DNA from: Mesorhizobium sp.
Lineage (GTDB): Bacteria; Pseudomonadota; Alphaproteobacteria; Rhizobiales; Rhizobiaceae
NCBI RefSeq assembly: GCF_024710845.1
Contig: NZ_JANJTZ010000039.1
Location: 1-64,000, forward strand
Direction: 5' to 3'
Length of the DNA stretch: 64,000 bases
Position 1 is the first letter of the stretch. Each line of letters opens with the position of its first letter. Below the pieces are notes generated by a model. The model worked only from the letters and a program-made list of their open reading frames with translations. It was not told where the DNA came from and searched no databases. Below, in pieces: positions 43,571 through 52,885 of this stretch. The translations under genes were made by a program, and so were the position numbers.

Positions 43571-45183
43571 AGACCTTCGACTATGTGATCGTCGGCGCGG
43601 GTTCGGCCGGCTGTGTCGTCGCAGAGCGGCTCTCCGCCGACGGCCGCGCCACCGTGCTCGTGCTGGAGGCGGGTGGCAGCGACCGCAATTTCTGGATCCG
43701 CATGCCGCTCGGCTACGCCCGCTGTTTTACCGATCCCGAGGTCAACTGGAACTACCAGCCGGAGCCCGACCCCGGCCTCGGCGGCCGCGTCAATCACTGG
43801 CCGCGCGGCAAGGTGCTCGGCGGTTCGAGCTCAATCAACGCGCTCGTCTGGATGCGCGGACATCCGACCGACTTCGACGACTGGCGCGCGGCGGGAAATG
43901 CCGGCTGGAGCTACGACGACGTCCTGCCGGCGTTCAGGGCGCTGGAAGACAATGAGGCCGGCGCCGACCAATGGCGCGCGACGGGCGGTCCGGTTCCGAT
44001 CGCCGACATGAGCCGCACCGTTCACCCGCTGACCCGGCGTTTTCTCGAGGCCGGCGTCGAACTCGGCCTGCCGCGCAATCCGGATTTCAACGGCGCCGGG
44101 CAGGAAGGCGTCGGCGTCTACCAGCAGAACATCGCCAACGGTCGCCGGGTTTCCGCCGCCGATGCCTTCCTCAAGCCGGCCATGCGGCGACGAAATGTCG
44201 AGGTGCTGACGCAGGCCGTGGCGACGCATATCGTCGTCGAGGCCGGGCGCGCGGTCGGCGTCGAGTTCATGCACGGTGGAGAACGGCGGATCGCCCGGGC
44301 GCGCCGCGAGATCGTGCTGAGCGCCGGCTCCATCGCCTCGCCACAATTGCTGCAACTGTCCGGCATCGGACCGGGCGACCTGCTGGCGCGACACGGGATT
44401 CCGGTCGTCTCGGACAATTCGCATGTCGGGGCCAACCTTCAGGACCATCAGAGCGTCAACTATGCCTGGCGGGCGAACGTGCCGACGCTCAACCGCCTCC
44501 TCCGCTCCTGGTGGGGCAAGGCCTTCATCGGCGCGCGCTATGTACTGACCCGCTCCGGCCCTTTGGCGATGAGCGTCAACCAGGGCGGCGGCTTCCTGCG
44601 CAGTGATCCATCCCTGTCGCGGCCGAACCTGCAGATCTATTTCCAGGCGAACTCGGCGGTCCCGCCCCGCCCGGGCGGCAGCGCCATACGCGAGATCGAT
44701 CCCTGGCCCGGTTTCGCGATGGGCGTCTCCAATTGCCGCCCCAAGAGCAGGGGCGAGATCCGCATCGCCGCAACCGACCCGCGCCAGGCACCGCGCATCA
44801 CCGTCAATGCGCTGTCGCACCCGGACGACCAGAAGGAGCTGGTGACCGGCGTGCGCTTCCTGCGCCGCATGGCGGCGACGCAGGCGCTGTCGCCTTTCAT
44901 CGTCGCAGAGATGCGGCCAGGGCCCTCCGTTGAGACAGACGACCAGCTTCTGGCCGATATTCGCGCCCGTGCCGGCACGGTTTTCCATCCGGTCTCGACC
45001 TGCCGCATGGCGCCCGACCGCAGCGACGGTGTCGTCTCGCCGCGATTGGTCGTCCACGGACTGTCTGGCCTACGAATTGCCGACGCCTCGGTCTTTCCAT
45101 CGATCATCTCCGGCAATACCAACGCCGCCACGATGATGATCGGCTGGAAGGCGGCCGACATGATTCTCGAAGACAACCGCTGA
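43567..45183 (+). CDS. GMC-family FAD oxidoreductase (choline dehydrogenase-like)
   Basis: A 538-residue glucose-methanol-choline oxidoreductase. FAD motif VIVGAGSAGCVVAERLS is at the N-terminus; GKVLGGSSSINALVWMRGHP and AGSIASPQLLQLSGIG are the two family signatures. The catalytic pair lies in TVFHPVSTCRM (His) and GNTNAATMMIG (Asn). It oxidises a primary or secondary alcohol to an aldehyde or ketone. With the aldehyde dehydrogenase that follows it would take an alcohol to the acid. The ATG overlaps the oxidase stop by 4 bp. Confidence 0.92.
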   Translation: MKTFDYVIVGAGSAGCVVAERLSADGRATVLVLEAGGSDRNFWIRMPLGYARCFTDPEVNWNYQPEPDPGLGGRVNHWPRGKVLGGSSSINALVWMRGHPTDFDDWRAAGNAGWSYDDVLPAFRALEDNEAGADQWRATGGPVPIADMSRTVHPLTRRFLEAGVELGLPRNPDFNGAGQEGVGVYQQNIANGRRVSAADAFLKPAMRRRNVEVLTQAVATHIVVEAGRAVGVEFMHGGERRIARARREIVLSAGSIASPQLLQLSGIGPGDLLARHGIPVVSDNSHVGANLQDHQSVNYAWRANVPTLNRLLRSWWGKAFIGARYVLTRSGPLAMSVNQGGGFLRSDPSLSRPNLQIYFQANSAVPPRPGGSAIREIDPWPGFAMGVSNCRPKSRGEIRIAATDPRQAPRITVNALSHPDDQKELVTGVRFLRRMAATQALSPFIVAEMRPGPSVETDDQLLADIRARAGTVFHPVSTCRMAPDRSDGVVSPRLVVHGLSGLRIADASVFPSIISGNTNAATMMIGWKAADMILEDNR

Positions 45184-45206
45184 CCGCTGACCCCCAGGAG
45201 ACTGGC

Positions 45207-46640
45207 ATGATCGAACTCGACCGCTTCTACATCGACGGCAAGTGGCGGACCGCGCAGTCGGCGGCGCGCCACACGCTGATCAACGCCTCGACCGAGGAGC
45301 CCTACGGCTCGGTCGCACTGGGTGACGAGCGCGACACGCAGGCCGCGGTCGCCGCGGCGCGGGCCGCCTTCCCGGCATGGGCGGCGACCGATCCGGCGAA
45401 GCGGATCGCCTTCGTCGAACGGATGCGCGAGATCCATCTCGACCGCACCGACGAGATGGCCAGCGCTATTTCGCGCGAGATGGGCGCCCCGATCGACCTC
45501 GCCCGTAAGTCACAGGCGGCCGCCGGCCCCCGCCACATGACCAACTTCCTCAACGCAATGCGCGGCTTCGACTTCATCCGGCCGCTGGGCGACCATGCGC
45601 CGGGTGACCGCCTGTCCTGGGAGCCGATCGGGGTGGCGGCGCTGATCACGCCGTGGAACTGGCCGATCAGCCAGATTGCGCTCAAGGTCGTCGCCGCCCT
45701 TCTCGCCGGCTGCACCGTCGTGCTCAAGCCGTCGGAGTTCGCGCCGCTGTCGGCGACGGTCTTCGCCAACATCATCGACGCGGCCGGCCTGCCGCCCGGC
45801 GTCTTCAATCTGGTCCACGGCGACGGTACCGGCGTCGGCACCTGGCTGTCGACGCATCCGGATGTCGACATGGTGAGCTTCACCGGCTCCACCCGCGCCG
45901 GCATCGCCGTGTCGAAGTCCGCCGCCGACACACTCAAGCGCGTCGCGCTGGAACTGGGCGGCAAGGGAGCCAATCTGATCTTCGCCGACGCCGACGACAT
46001 GGCGGTCGAGCGCGGCGTACGGCAATGCTTCAACAACAGCGGCCAGAGCTGCAATGCGCCGACCCGCATGCTGGTCGAGCGGCCGGTCTATGAGCGTGCG
46101 GTCGAGGCCGCGGCGGCGGTCGCCCGCTCGATCGAAGTCGGTCCGTCTGACCAGCCGGGCCCGCATATCGGTCCGGTCATCTCCGCCCGGCAATATGAGC
46201 GCATCCAGTCGCTGATCGGGCAGGGCATCGCGGAAGGCGCGCGCCTCGTCGCCGGCGGGGCCGGCCGCGCGCCGGGCTTCAACCGCGGCTATTTCGTCCA
46301 GCCGACCGTCTTCGCCGACGTCTCGAACGACATGACCATCGCCCGCGAGGAGGTCTTCGGACCGGTCCTGTCGATCATCCCCTTCGAGACCGAGGACGAG
46401 GCGGTTGAGATCGCCAACGATACGCCCTACGGCCTGACGAACTACGTCCAGAGCGGCAGCGCCGAGCGCCGCCAGCGGCTGGCGCGCCGGCTCCACTCCG
46501 GCATGGTCGAGATGAACGGCCAGCCGCGCGGCGCCGGCTCGCCTTTCGGCGGCGTCAAGGGCTCGGGCCGTGCCCGCGAGGGCGGCCGCTTCGGCATCGA
46601 GGAGTTCATGGACGTCAAGGCGATCTCGGGCTGGATCTGA
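45207..46640 (+). CDS. Aldehyde dehydrogenase
   Basis: A 477-residue NAD(P)-dependent aldehyde dehydrogenase. Catalytic Cys in FNNSGQSCNAPTRML, general-base Glu in ALELGGKGANLIF, cofactor motif FTGSTRAGI, and the N-terminal block ALITPWNWPISQIALK. It is the last gene of the long operon and lies 23 bp after the GMC gene. It probably oxidises the aldehyde made by that enzyme. It converges on the ArsR-family gene. Confidence 0.93.
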   Translation: MIELDRFYIDGKWRTAQSAARHTLINASTEEPYGSVALGDERDTQAAVAAARAAFPAWAATDPAKRIAFVERMREIHLDRTDEMASAISREMGAPIDLARKSQAAAGPRHMTNFLNAMRGFDFIRPLGDHAPGDRLSWEPIGVAALITPWNWPISQIALKVVAALLAGCTVVLKPSEFAPLSATVFANIIDAAGLPPGVFNLVHGDGTGVGTWLSTHPDVDMVSFTGSTRAGIAVSKSAADTLKRVALELGGKGANLIFADADDMAVERGVRQCFNNSGQSCNAPTRMLVERPVYERAVEAAAAVARSIEVGPSDQPGPHIGPVISARQYERIQSLIGQGIAEGARLVAGGAGRAPGFNRGYFVQPTVFADVSNDMTIAREEVFGPVLSIIPFETEDEAVEIANDTPYGLTNYVQSGSAERRQRLARRLHSGMVEMNGQPRGAGSPFGGVKGSGRAREGGRFGIEEFMDVKAISGWI

Positions 46641-46670
46641 CGGCGCCACGCCGTTTCGAGATCGTTGCCC

Positions 46671-47009
46671 TCACGCCGCATCAAGCGTGCTCGGCTCGCA
46701 ATAGATGCCGTAGAGCGTTTCCAGAACCCGGCGCACTTCCGGCGAGGCCAGGTGGTAGTAGATCTGGCGCGCGTCGCGGCGCGTGTCGACCAGCCTGAGC
46801 GCACGCAGCTTGGAAAGCTGCTGCGACAGCGCCGACTGGTTCATGCCGACGCGGTCGGCGAGTTCGTTGACGCTGACCTCGCCTTCGAGCAGGCGGCACA
46901 GGATCCGCAGCCGGTTCTCATTGGCCATGGCCGAGAGCAGGCCCGCGGCGTCGCGCGCATTGGCATCGAGCTTGTCGGTGTCGATCGTCATCATCTGCGA
47001 CATCACCAT
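46671..47009 (-). CDS. ArsR-family regulator with BigR/SqrR-type cysteine pair
   Basis: A 112-residue winged-helix repressor. LLSAMANENRLRILCRLLEG and LSQQLSKLRALRLVDTRR are the ArsR/SmtB DNA-binding core. Cys38 (ILCRL) and Cys104 (IYCEP) lie in the first and last helices, the places used by BigR/SqrR sulfide and persulfide sensors. The metal-binding CxC of ArsR or SmtB is absent. It is transcribed away from the DUF2892-RND operon, and so is likely to repress it and itself from the shared region. Confidence 0.85.
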   Translation of the reverse strand: MVMSQMMTIDTDKLDANARDAAGLLSAMANENRLRILCRLLEGEVSVNELADRVGMNQSALSQQLSKLRALRLVDTRRDARQIYYHLASPEVRRVLETLYGIYCEPSTLDAA

Positions 47010-47165
47010 CTGATCAGCCTCTCCTTGATGTCGGTCGTGCGGCCGGTCACGTCAATACGCCTTGCCGCTTCCCGCGCCCGGATTTGATCCAGGGCAACGC
47101 GGGCTGGTCGCAGGCGCGCTATCAAATTTCCGAACCGCATCATTCGCTCTTGCGTTCTGTCGGAT

Positions 47166-47185
47166 ATGTTTATACATGAACACAT
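47166..47185. promoter_or_regulatory. Imperfect inverted repeat upstream of the DUF2892-RND operon
   Basis: ATGTTTATACATGAACACAT has ATGT/ACAT ends around an AT-rich core and lies 22 bp before the DUF2892 start. It is a candidate site for the divergent ArsR-family repressor. The symmetry is modest, and it does not match a published box that I can confirm. Confidence 0.35.
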
Positions 47186-47207
47186 CATCATATGAAAGGA
47201 TATTGTG

Positions 47208-47408
47208 ATGACACTCGACAGAACGATTCTCGCATTCGCCGGCATCATGGTGCTGGCCTCCGTGGCGCTGACCGTATGGGTCTCGCCGCTCTTCGTCTGG
47301 TTCACGGTCTTCATTGGCCTGAACCTGTTGCAGTCGGCCGTCACCGGGGCCTGTCCGGCGGCTTTCGTCTTCAAGAAGCTCGGCATCCGGCCGGGCTGCG
47401 CTTTCTGA
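47208..47408 (+). CDS. Small DUF2892 (YgaP-like) inner-membrane protein
   Basis: A 66-residue protein with two hydrophobic segments (ILAFAGIMVLASVALTVWV and LFVWFTVFIGLNLLQSAVTG) and a short cysteine-bearing tail (ACPAA, GCAF). This is the DUF2892 fold, also seen as the membrane part of the rhodanese YgaP. The ATG at 47208 is preferred over the GTG three bases earlier because AAAGGA lies 7 bases upstream. It is the first gene of the operon with the RND pump. Such proteins are often linked to sulfur-compound handling. Confidence 0.82.
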   Translation: MTLDRTILAFAGIMVLASVALTVWVSPLFVWFTVFIGLNLLQSAVTGACPAAFVFKKLGIRPGCAF

Positions 47409-47421
47409 GAAAGAACCCACC

Positions 47422-48384
47422 ATGCGCACCCTCCTCGCCCTTGCCGCCGCGCTTGCCGCGACCTCCGCCCTTGCCGGGACTTTCGAGGTGACACCCACTT
47501 CGACCACGGAGTGGAAGTCCGTCTACGGTCGCATTGAGGCGCGGGACCTCGTCCCGGCGCGGGCGCGCATTGGCGGAACGGTCGTCGAACTGCTCGTGAC
47601 CGAGGGCGATCTGGTGACGCAGGGTCAGAAGATTGCTGTGATCCGGGATGACAAGCTCGCCTTCCAGGTCGCGGCGGTCGATGCCCAACTCGCATCGCTC
47701 GCCGCCCAGCTCGCGCGGGCCGAGGCGGAACTGGCGCGCGGGCAGACGCTGGTCGACAAGGGCGTCGTCACGGCCCAGCGCCTCGACCAGCTCAGGACCG
47801 ATGTCGACGTGACCCGCAACCAGATCGCGGCGACCGAAGCACAGAAATCGGTGATCGTACAGCAGGAGGCAGAAGGCGACGTGCTCGCCCCCGCCGCGGG
47901 ACGGGTCCTGACGACCCCTGTCACCCGCAACGGCGTGGTGATGGCCGGCGAGGCGGTGGCGACCATCGGTGGTGGTGGCTTCTTTCTGCGACTCGCCGTT
48001 CCCGAGCGGCACGCCGGCGGCTTGAAGCAGGGTGCCTCGATCCGCGTTACGACCGGCGGCGGCGAAATGTCGGGGCAGCTCGCCAAAATCTATCCGCAGA
48101 TCGAGAACGGCCGGGTGATCGCCGATGTCGAGGTCGCGGATCTCGACACGGCCTTCGTCGACGCGCGCGTGCTGGTCGAACTGCCGGTCGGAGAACGGAA
48201 GGCATTGCTGGTTCCGGCCGCTGCCCTGACCAACCGTTTCGGCATCGACTTCGTCCGGGTCGGCACCGATGCGGGCGAGGTTGAGCGCGCCGTCGTCATC
48301 GGCGAACGGATCGACAAGGACGGTGTCGCGATGGTCGAGGTGGTAACCGGTCTTGCCGCCGGAGAGCAGGTGGTTTTCCCATGA
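47422..48384 (+). CDS. RND efflux periplasmic adaptor (membrane fusion protein)
   Basis: A 320-residue adaptor, shorter than the common 370-400 residues. The signal peptide is MRTLLALAAALAATSALA. The lipoyl halves read VEARDLVPARARIGG-like and GDVLAPAAGRVLTTPV, with a helical hairpin rich in Ala, Gln and Glu between them. It should couple the inner-membrane RND pump to an outer-membrane channel, which is not encoded here. Its stop overlaps the pump start by 4 bp. Confidence 0.9.
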   Translation: MRTLLALAAALAATSALAGTFEVTPTSTTEWKSVYGRIEARDLVPARARIGGTVVELLVTEGDLVTQGQKIAVIRDDKLAFQVAAVDAQLASLAAQLARAEAELARGQTLVDKGVVTAQRLDQLRTDVDVTRNQIAATEAQKSVIVQQEAEGDVLAPAAGRVLTTPVTRNGVVMAGEAVATIGGGGFFLRLAVPERHAGGLKQGASIRVTTGGGEMSGQLAKIYPQIENGRVIADVEVADLDTAFVDARVLVELPVGERKALLVPAAALTNRFGIDFVRVGTDAGEVERAVVIGERIDKDGVAMVEVVTGLAAGEQVVFP

Positions 48385-51300
48385 GCGTCCCCACTAAAGA
48401 CGACAAGAAATCCGCGGACGGCATCGCCGGCGCGTTGACGCGCGCCTTCATCACTTCGCCGCTGACGCCGCTCTTCCTCATCGCCGCCTTCGCCTTCGGC
48501 CTGGTCGCGCTCATCTCCCTGCCGCGCGAGGAGGAGCCGCAGATCTCGGTGCCTATGGTCGACATCCGCGTTCGTGCCGACGGGCTCAAGGCCGAGGACG
48601 CTGTCAAGCTGATCGCCGAACCGCTCGAGACGATCGTCAAGGGCATCGACGGCGTCGAGCATGTATACTCGCAGACGCAGGACGACGGCGTGCTGGTGAC
48701 CGCGCGGTTCCTCGTCGGTACGTCCGCCGACGCCGCGGTGCTGCGCGTTCATGACAAGGTTCGTGCGAATCTCGATCGCATTCCCGTCGGGATTCCCGAA
48801 CCCCTGATCGTCGGCCGCGGTATCGACGACGTCGCGATCGTGTCGCTGACCTTGACGCCGAAGCCTGGCGCCGCCGCCGCCGTCGACGCCAACGCGCTCA
48901 CCCGCATCGTGCGGGAGCTGCGCACCGAACTCGCCAAGATCGACAATGTCGGGCTCACCTATCTCGTCGGCGAGACGGCCGAGCGCATCCGCATCGCTCC
49001 GGATCCGGCGAGGCTCGCACTCTATGGCGTCACCCTGCAGCAGCTCGCAGGCAAGGTTCAGGGCGCCAACCGCGCCTTCCCGACAGGGAACGTCAGGGAT
49101 CAGGGCGAACAGGTCATGCTCGTCGCTGGCGAAACGCTGAAGACGCCGGAGAGCATCGGCAACCTCGTTCTCACCACCCGCGACGGCCGCCCTGTCTATG
49201 TCCGCGATGTCGCCACGGTGGAGTTCGTGACGGAACCCGACGACATGCTCGTCTCGACCGTTATGAAGAGCGAGGCCGGAACTGCTCGCCTTCCCGCCGT
49301 GACGCTGGCCGTCGCCAAGCGCGCCGGCTCCAATGCCGTGACGGTGGCTGAGCAGATCCTGCATCGAGTGCACGAACTCGAAGGCTCCCTCATCCCCGAG
49401 GAGATCTCGGTCGAGGTCACGCGCGACTATGGTGAGACCGCCAACGAAAAGGCCAACGAACTCCTCTATCACCTCGGTCTGGCGACCGTCTCGATCATCG
49501 CGCTCGTCTGGCTGGCCATCGGCCGCCGCGAAGCGGTCGTCGTGGCCGTGGTCATCCCAGTCACCATCCTGCTCACTCTCTTCGCCTCATGGACGATGGG
49601 CTACACGCTCAACCGCGTCTCGCTCTTTGCGCTGATCTTCTCCATCGGCATCCTGGTCGACGACGCGATCGTCGTCATCGAGAACATCGCACGGCACTGG
49701 GGAATGGGGGACGGGCGAAGCCGCAAGGAAGCGGCGATCGCCGCCGTCGCCGAGGTCGGCAACCCGACGATCGTCGCGACGCTGACGGTGGTCGCTGCGC
49801 TTCTGCCGATGCTCTTCGTTTCCGGCATGATGGGCCCCTACATGAGCCCGATCCCGGCCAATGCGTCGGCGGCGATGATCTTCTCGTTCTTCGTCGCGGT
49901 CATGGTCACGCCCTGGCTCATGCTCAAGGTCGCCGGCAAGGCGCCCGTCGCGCACCATGACGACCACAGTCATGGCGGCATTCTCGGCAAGGCCTATGCG
50001 GCGGTGGCGCGGCCCATCCTCGCTTCCAAGACCTCGAGCTGGGTCTTCCTGCTGGTGATTGGCGTCCTGACGCTGGGCTCGCTGACGCTGTTCTACACCA
50101 AGGACGTGACGGTCAAGCTGCTTCCCTTCGACAACAAGTCCGAACTGTCGGTGACGATCGACCTGCCAGAGGGCTCGTCGGTTGAGGCGACGGATGCGGT
50201 GGCGCAGGCGGTCGCTCAGGTCGTCACCCAGCTGGAGGAGGTCCGCTCGGTGCAGACGCACGCCGGCACCGCCGCGCCCTTCAATTTCAACGGCCTCGTC
50301 CGGCACTCCTACTATCGGTCGGACCCGTATATGGGCGACGTCGCGCTGAACCTCCTGCCCAAGGGCGAGCGTGCGCGCTCCAGCCACGAGATCGCGCTCG
50401 ACATCCGCGAGCGCATCAAGGCTATTCCGGTTCCTGAAGGGACCAGCCTGAAGGTCGTCGAGCCGCCACCCGGTCCCCCTGTCATGGCGACGCTGCTCGC
50501 CGAGATCTATGGCGAGAACGCCGCGACGCGGCGAGCTGTTGCGGAAAAGGTCGAGGCTGCGTTCCGGTCTGTGCCTTACATCGTCGATGTCGACAACTCC
50601 TATGGCGTCGCCGCGCGGAAGCTGCGGGCACGCATATCCTCTGACGACCTCGACTTCTTCAAGGTGCAGGAAGGCGATGTGTTCGACACGCTGGCGATTC
50701 TTAATGGCGGCCAGACCATCGGCTACTCGCATCGCGGCGAAGGTCGCCAGCCGACGCCGATCCGTCTCGAACGTCCAAAGGGAGAGCGGCGCGTCTCCGA
50801 AGACTTCCTGACGACGCCGATTCCGGCCAACCTCCTGCCCGGTGACCGTGGTGTGGTCGAACTCGGCGACGTGGTGAAGATCGAGGAAGAGCGCGCCTCC
50901 TATCCGGTCTTCCGCCACAATGGCCGGCCGGCCGAAATGGTTACGGCCGAACTCGCCGGCGACTTCGAGGCACCGCTTTACGGTATGCTGGCGGTGCAGG
51001 AGGCCATCGACGCCCAGGACTGGACGGGCCTGCCGAAGCCGGAAATCTCGCTTCACGGCCAGCCTCAGGACGATCGCGCCTCGACGCTGCTGTGGGATGG
51101 CGAATGGGAAGTGACCTGGGTGACCTTCCGTGACATGGGCGCAGCCTTCATGATTGCCCTGCTCGGAATCTATATCCTCGTCGTGGCACAGTTCGGCTCG
51201 TTCAAGGTGCCGCTGGTCATCCTGACGCCGATCCCGCTCACCTTCATCGGCATCCTGGGCGGCCACTGGCTGTTCGGTGCGCCGTTCTCGGCAACGTCGA

Positions 51301-51695
51301 TGATCGGCTTCATCGCTCTCGCTGGCATCATCGTGCGCAACTCGATCCTGCTGGTCGACTTCATCCGCCACGCACCTCGCGAGGTGCCCTATGACGGCGA
51401 AGAAGATGTCGTCGAGACAAGCATGTCGATCGTCGTGCCGGAGGTAGAGGCGCACGAAGTCGCGCCCGGCACCCGGACGCGTCATCGCGCTCTGACGGAG
51501 ATCCTGATCGAGGCGGGTTCGATCCGCTTCAAGCCGATTCTGCTGACCGCCCTGGCGGCGATGATCGGCGCAGCCGTGATCCTCACCGACCCGATCTTCC
51601 AGGGGCTGGCGATCTCACTACTCTTCGGTCTCGCCTCGTCGACCTTGTTGACGGTGCTGGTGATACCGGCGATCTATCGAGTGCTAAGAACTTGA
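48381..51695 (+). CDS. RND-family efflux permease (AcrB/HAE1-like)
   Basis: A 1104-residue proton-driven pump, in the upper range for the family, with two sets of membrane helices around large periplasmic loops. SPLTPLFLIAAFAFGLVALI is the first helix. The proton-relay Asp pair lies in FSIGILVDDAIVVIENIARH. The second half has FIALAGIIVRNSILLVDFIR. The extra length includes an insertion of about 40 residues (near EEDVVETSMSIVVPEVEAHE). The substrate is unknown; the regulator next door suggests reactive sulfur or oxidative stress. Confidence 0.93.
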   Translation: MSVPTKDDKKSADGIAGALTRAFITSPLTPLFLIAAFAFGLVALISLPREEEPQISVPMVDIRVRADGLKAEDAVKLIAEPLETIVKGIDGVEHVYSQTQDDGVLVTARFLVGTSADAAVLRVHDKVRANLDRIPVGIPEPLIVGRGIDDVAIVSLTLTPKPGAAAAVDANALTRIVRELRTELAKIDNVGLTYLVGETAERIRIAPDPARLALYGVTLQQLAGKVQGANRAFPTGNVRDQGEQVMLVAGETLKTPESIGNLVLTTRDGRPVYVRDVATVEFVTEPDDMLVSTVMKSEAGTARLPAVTLAVAKRAGSNAVTVAEQILHRVHELEGSLIPEEISVEVTRDYGETANEKANELLYHLGLATVSIIALVWLAIGRREAVVVAVVIPVTILLTLFASWTMGYTLNRVSLFALIFSIGILVDDAIVVIENIARHWGMGDGRSRKEAAIAAVAEVGNPTIVATLTVVAALLPMLFVSGMMGPYMSPIPANASAAMIFSFFVAVMVTPWLMLKVAGKAPVAHHDDHSHGGILGKAYAAVARPILASKTSSWVFLLVIGVLTLGSLTLFYTKDVTVKLLPFDNKSELSVTIDLPEGSSVEATDAVAQAVAQVVTQLEEVRSVQTHAGTAAPFNFNGLVRHSYYRSDPYMGDVALNLLPKGERARSSHEIALDIRERIKAIPVPEGTSLKVVEPPPGPPVMATLLAEIYGENAATRRAVAEKVEAAFRSVPYIVDVDNSYGVAARKLRARISSDDLDFFKVQEGDVFDTLAILNGGQTIGYSHRGEGRQPTPIRLERPKGERRVSEDFLTTPIPANLLPGDRGVVELGDVVKIEEERASYPVFRHNGRPAEMVTAELAGDFEAPLYGMLAVQEAIDAQDWTGLPKPEISLHGQPQDDRASTLLWDGEWEVTWVTFRDMGAAFMIALLGIYILVVAQFGSFKVPLVILTPIPLTFIGILGGHWLFGAPFSATSMIGFIALAGIIVRNSILLVDFIRHAPREVPYDGEEDVVETSMSIVVPEVEAHEVAPGTRTRHRALTEILIEAGSIRFKPILLTALAAMIGAAVILTDPIFQGLAISLLFGLASSTLLTVLVIPAIYRVLRT

Positions 51696-51704
51696 GAAGG
51701 AGCA

Positions 51705-51733
51705 AAGCCGCCGCGCGAGATGCGCGGCGGCTT
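51705..51733 (+). terminator. Hairpin after the RND operon
   Basis: AAGCCGCCGCGC-GAGAT-GCGCGGCGGCTT: a perfect 12-bp GC-rich stem 10 bp after the permease stop. No T-run follows; it likely marks the 3' end with help from Rho. Confidence 0.55.
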
Positions 51734-51812
51734 CGGCATCTCGCTCCCATCCCTCTCCCGGTGACGCCTGTTTTGGGTTGCGTCGCACGCCGCCGCTCGC
51801 TAACCCGAAAGC

Positions 51813-52862
51813 ATGTCGCAGAAGAAGGCACATGAGGTCGAAGCCTGGATCGCGCGTCCGGACCCGGCGGTGCGGGTCGTGCTGATCTACGGTCCGGACC
51901 GCGGCCTGGTTTCTGAGCGTGCCGCAGCGTTCGCGAAGCGGACCGGACTGCCGCTCGACGACGCGTTCGCTGTCATCCGCTACGACGCGTCCGACCTGGA
52001 ACAGGATCCGGGCCGCCTGATCGACGAAGCGCGGATGGTCTCGATGTTCGGCGGTGAGCGGCTGATCTGGATCCGCAATGCCGGCACCCACAAGGGCTTC
52101 GCCGATGCCCTCAAGGATCTGCTCGACAAGCCATCGCGCGACGCGATCACGCTGATCGAAGCGGGAGACCTGAAGAAAGCGGCTCCACTCCGCGACATGG
52201 TCGAACGCGCCGACGCCGCAATGGCGCTGCCTTGCTATGTCGATGAGGAGCGCTCGCTCGACAGCGTCATCGATTCCGAACTGGCGCGTGCGGGCAAGAC
52301 CATGGCCGCCGATGCGCGACAGGCGCTCCGCCGCCGGCTGGGAGGCGACCGGTTGGCGACCCGAGGCGAGATCGAGAAGCTGATCCTCTATTGCGGAGAA
52401 AAGCCCGTGATCGACCTCGAAGACGTTGTCGCCTCGTCGGGCGACGTCTCCGCCTCGTCTATCGATCAGGCGATCGACGCCGCCCTGGCCGGGTCGCTTG
52501 CGGAACTCGACCTCGCCTTGCGCCGGTCCCAGGAGGGTGGCACGCAGGCGCAAGCGATTCTCGGGGCAGCGATGCGGCAGTTCCAGGGTCTCGAAGTACT
52601 GCGCCGCAATGTCGATATCGGCGGTGCCCAGCCGGCCGCGGCCGTCGCCGGCGCCCGGCCGCCGGTCTTCTTTTCGCGCCGCAAGCTTGTCGAGACCGCG
52701 CTCGGAACATGGACCGGCGCTTCGATCGCGCGCGCCCTGACACGGCTGCAGCAGAGCATCCTTGCGACGCGCCACCGCCCCGAACTGTCGGGAGCGATCG
52801 TTCGCGAGACGTTGATGGCGATTGCCATTGAGAGCATCCACTCCCGCCGGCGCGCCAGATAG
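51813..52862 (+). CDS. holA: DNA polymerase III subunit delta
   Basis: A 349-residue clamp-loader subunit that opens the sliding clamp during replication. VRVVLIYGPDRGLVSERAAA at the start and GGERLIWIRNAG are typical of HolA. The three-domain length is normal. In many relatives holA follows leuS and lptE; here it follows the RND operon and converges on parB. The ATG is preceded by a poor ribosome-binding site. Confidence 0.93.
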   Translation: MSQKKAHEVEAWIARPDPAVRVVLIYGPDRGLVSERAAAFAKRTGLPLDDAFAVIRYDASDLEQDPGRLIDEARMVSMFGGERLIWIRNAGTHKGFADALKDLLDKPSRDAITLIEAGDLKKAAPLRDMVERADAAMALPCYVDEERSLDSVIDSELARAGKTMAADARQALRRRLGGDRLATRGEIEKLILYCGEKPVIDLEDVVASSGDVSASSIDQAIDAALAGSLAELDLALRRSQEGGTQAQAILGAAMRQFQGLEVLRRNVDIGGAQPAAAVAGARPPVFFSRRKLVETALGTWTGASIARALTRLQQSILATRHRPELSGAIVRETLMAIAIESIHSRRRAR

Positions 52863-52885
52863 GCGTATAAGATCAAATATTTAAG

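Noticed and set aside
49587-51485. Antisense frame of 632 codons opposite the RND permease
   Set aside because: His/Arg/Asp-rich translation typical of reverse-strand GC frames; no motif.
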